Under the pieces are notes generated by a model. The model did not search any database, was not told the DNA's origin, and saw only the letters and a list, made by a program, of their open reading frames with translations. Positions 6,843 to 7,684 of a stretch of 7,684 bases of DNA are shown here, piece after piece (the first letter of the stretch is position 1; each line of letters opens with the position of its first letter). Where the stretch lies: positions 1,230-8,913 of the forward strand of contig DDYQ01000025.1 in the NCBI GenBank assembly GCA_002348005.1. Reading direction: 5' to 3'. This DNA comes from Desulfobacteraceae bacterium UBA2230 (GTDB taxonomy: Bacteria; Desulfobacterota; Desulfobacteria; Desulfobacterales; Desulfosarcinaceae). The translations under genes were made by a program, and so were the position numbers.

Positions 6843-7684
6843 TGGGTGTAGCAGGTTTTGGTCTGATGGCCGACAGCACTCATAATGTGGGTTTGATAGC
6901 CTTGATCGTCTATGGCATTGCACATGGTTTTTCCATCAATGGCCAGAGAGAGGTCTTGTCTGCCATAGTCCTCGTTCCAACATTGCAGGGCACGATCGAT
7001 GTCAACGGGATTGACGCGGATAAGCACATCCCGGATAACGTACTCACTGGGGACAACGTAGCGGCCGTTTTCACGTCGACAATTAAAGCGCTCCCGGGCC
7101 TTTTGACTTAAGCTTTGAGCCCAATCCGATATGGCCCGATAGCCCCGCATGCCGCAAAGGATGGCTCCGGCGGCGATACCTAAAACAGTGGGAAGAGGAT
7201 GTCGTCGGCCTTGACCCCGGCGGGGGTCGGGGATTTTTCGAAAGAAGTCGGGCAAAGATTGCATATGCTTGGCACTCAGCATGATTTTGTTGCCTCCTGT
7301 ATGATAGGGTGATGGAAGAACCGGACTGGATAAAAGCGAACGTGTATTGGCCTGCAGGGGTTTTACAAACACCATTTTTGGCGACGGGGCCATAGCGCTG
7401 TAACCCTGCCGGGTCCGGTAAAAGCCTTTGGTGTTGCCCACATATTCCCAGTTTGCAGCCCGATAAACAGTGCCCGTAAAGTATTTTGGATCGACAAAGG
7501 TCTCCATCAGCAGCACCGGATGGCCGAACATCTCATGCCAATCCCGGAGAAGCCTTTTTTGGCACAATGACAGAATACGGGAGGCCAAATTCGGGATATG
7601 CCAATCGGGAAGAATCAAAAAGCGGCTATTGTTGGTCACCAATTTCAACCGGTCGTACTGATGGCGGAAGTCCCATCCGATCCA
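6818..7684 (-). CDS. DruA-like (DUF4338) domain fused to ISAs1 transposase N-terminal part (partial)
   Basis: The frame enters from the right edge and codes 288 residues in the window. Residues 1-120 (WIGWDFRHQYDRLKLVTNN, RFLILP, PNLASRIL, METFVDPKYFTGTVYRAANW, VGNTKG) match the conserved core of DUF4338, the family of DruA from Druantia defence systems; its activity is not known to me. Without a stop this runs into the transposase, beginning IMLSAKHMQSLPDFFRKIPDPRRGQGRRHPLPT. That is the DDE_Tnp_1-associated N-terminal domain of ISAs1 enzymes. The first catalytic Asp follows in SLAIDGKTM (codon 6937-6935). The frame closes early at TAG (6820-6818) after CYTQKKSALYP, because of a one-base slip in a poly-A run; the rest of the enzyme continues in the -1 frame. 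The N-terminus is outside the window. I recall this fusion in database proteins from related bacteria but cannot verify it here. Confidence 0.8.
   Translation of the reverse strand, partial: WIGWDFRHQYDRLKLVTNNSRFLILPDWHIPNLASRILSLCQKRLLRDWHEMFGHPVLLMETFVDPKYFTGTVYRAANWEYVGNTKGFYRTRQGYSAMAPSPKMVFVKPLQANTRSLLSSPVLPSPYHTGGNKIMLSAKHMQSLPDFFRKIPDPRRGQGRRHPLPTVLGIAAGAILCGMRGYRAISDWAQSLSQKARERFNCRRENGRYVVPSEYVIRDVLIRVNPVDIDRALQCWNEDYGRQDLSLAIDGKTMCNAIDDQGYQTHIMSAVGHQTKTCYTQKKSALYP
6836..6842 (-). other. In-phase A AAA AAG slippery heptamer
   Basis: The minus strand reads CAA AAA AAG in the zero frame, so A AAA AAG is in the phase used for -1 programmed frameshifting in dnaX and several insertion sequences. 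Slipping back one base after AAG yields Q-K-K-V-G-S, the expected continuous family sequence. The zero-frame stop follows 15 bases after the heptamer. I see no convincing downstream stem-loop or upstream stimulatory Shine-Dalgarno. Confidence 0.6.
7282..7298 (-). promoter_or_regulatory. Internal ribosome binding site and start for transposase alone
   Basis: On the minus strand a perfect AGGAGG (7298-7293) lies ten bases before an in-frame ATG (7282-7280). That ATG begins MLSAKHMQSLPDFF, exactly at the start of the transposase domain. It lies inside the fused frame and suggests a second, transposase-only product. The spacing is slightly long but usable. Confidence 0.55.

Larger units (their letters stand above)
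6113..7684 (-). mobile_element. ISAs1-type insertion sequence with DruA-like domain (partial)
   Basis: The stretch from about 6113 to the right edge is one mobile element, open at the window end. It encodes, on the minus strand, a DruA/DUF4338-like domain joined to an ISAs1 (H-repeat related) DDE transposase. Its base composition is visibly lower in GC than the flanking host genes. The inner end is placed at CAGGGGTAAAGGCGCATGA (6113-6131), which reads like an outward terminal repeat beginning CAGGG. The other terminal repeat would lie outside the window, so the boundary and any target-site duplication cannot be confirmed. Confidence 0.7.

Noticed and set aside
6195..7111. Plus-strand open frames within the insertion sequence (6195-6617, 6694-6885, 6842-7111)
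   Set aside because: They are antisense shadows of the transposase, without ribosome sites or recognisable domains.
6818..7684. A complete Druantia defence system
   Set aside because: Only a DruA-like domain is present, attached to a transposase; no DruE helicase or other Druantia gene is seen in the window.

Overview
The window looks like a chromosomal segment of a GC-rich anaerobic member of the Desulfobacterota (former Deltaproteobacteria, sulfate-reducer type). The main pointers are a siroheme decarboxylase subunit of the alternative heme pathway, a B12-binding-type radical SAM protein beside it, and an MtnA of the style I associate with this group. This placement is an inference from gene content. 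No rRNA, tRNA or CRISPR array was found.

Layout. (1) 1-266: the end of a plus-strand rho gene (transcription termination factor), cut by the window edge. (2) 267-387: a convergent intergenic gap holding a perfect 18-bp inverted repeat around a smaller hairpin. (3) 388-2293, minus strand: an apparent two-gene unit, ahbB followed by a radical SAM enzyme 13 bases later. (4) 2294-2619: a divergent, gene-free spacer with two dyads. (5) 2620-3616, plus strand: an isochorismatase-like cysteine hydrolase and a DUF488 protein, 46 bases apart. (6) 3775-4659, plus strand: a metal-dependent amidohydrolase of the amidohydrolase_2 type. (7) 4818-5939, minus strand: mtnA with a plausible intrinsic terminator right after its stop and a structured leader upstream. 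(8) About 6113-7684 and beyond, minus strand: one end of an insertion sequence of ISAs1 type, of visibly lower GC than the host genes.

The most unusual part is the mobile element. Its open frame enters from the right edge as a DruA/DUF4338-like domain (the family named after the Druantia anti-phage protein DruA). It runs without a stop into an ISAs1 transposase. A strong Shine-Dalgarno sequence (AGGAGG) and an ATG lie at the domain junction, so the transposase could also be made alone. Within the transposase the frame breaks at an in-phase A AAA AAG heptamer. A -1 shift there restores an uninterrupted DDE transposase with all three acidic catalytic residues. The break is either programmed frameshifting or a one-base loss in a poly-A run; the sequence alone does not decide.

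The host genes are otherwise housekeeping or small-molecule metabolism: heme synthesis (ahbB), possible cofactor or lipid radical chemistry (radical SAM), methylthioribose or 5-deoxyribose salvage (mtnA), and hydrolases of unknown substrate. The element sits about 170 bases upstream of mtnA. The leader of mtnA can fold into two mutually exclusive structures next to its ribosome binding site. I see no complete new defence or biosynthetic system here.
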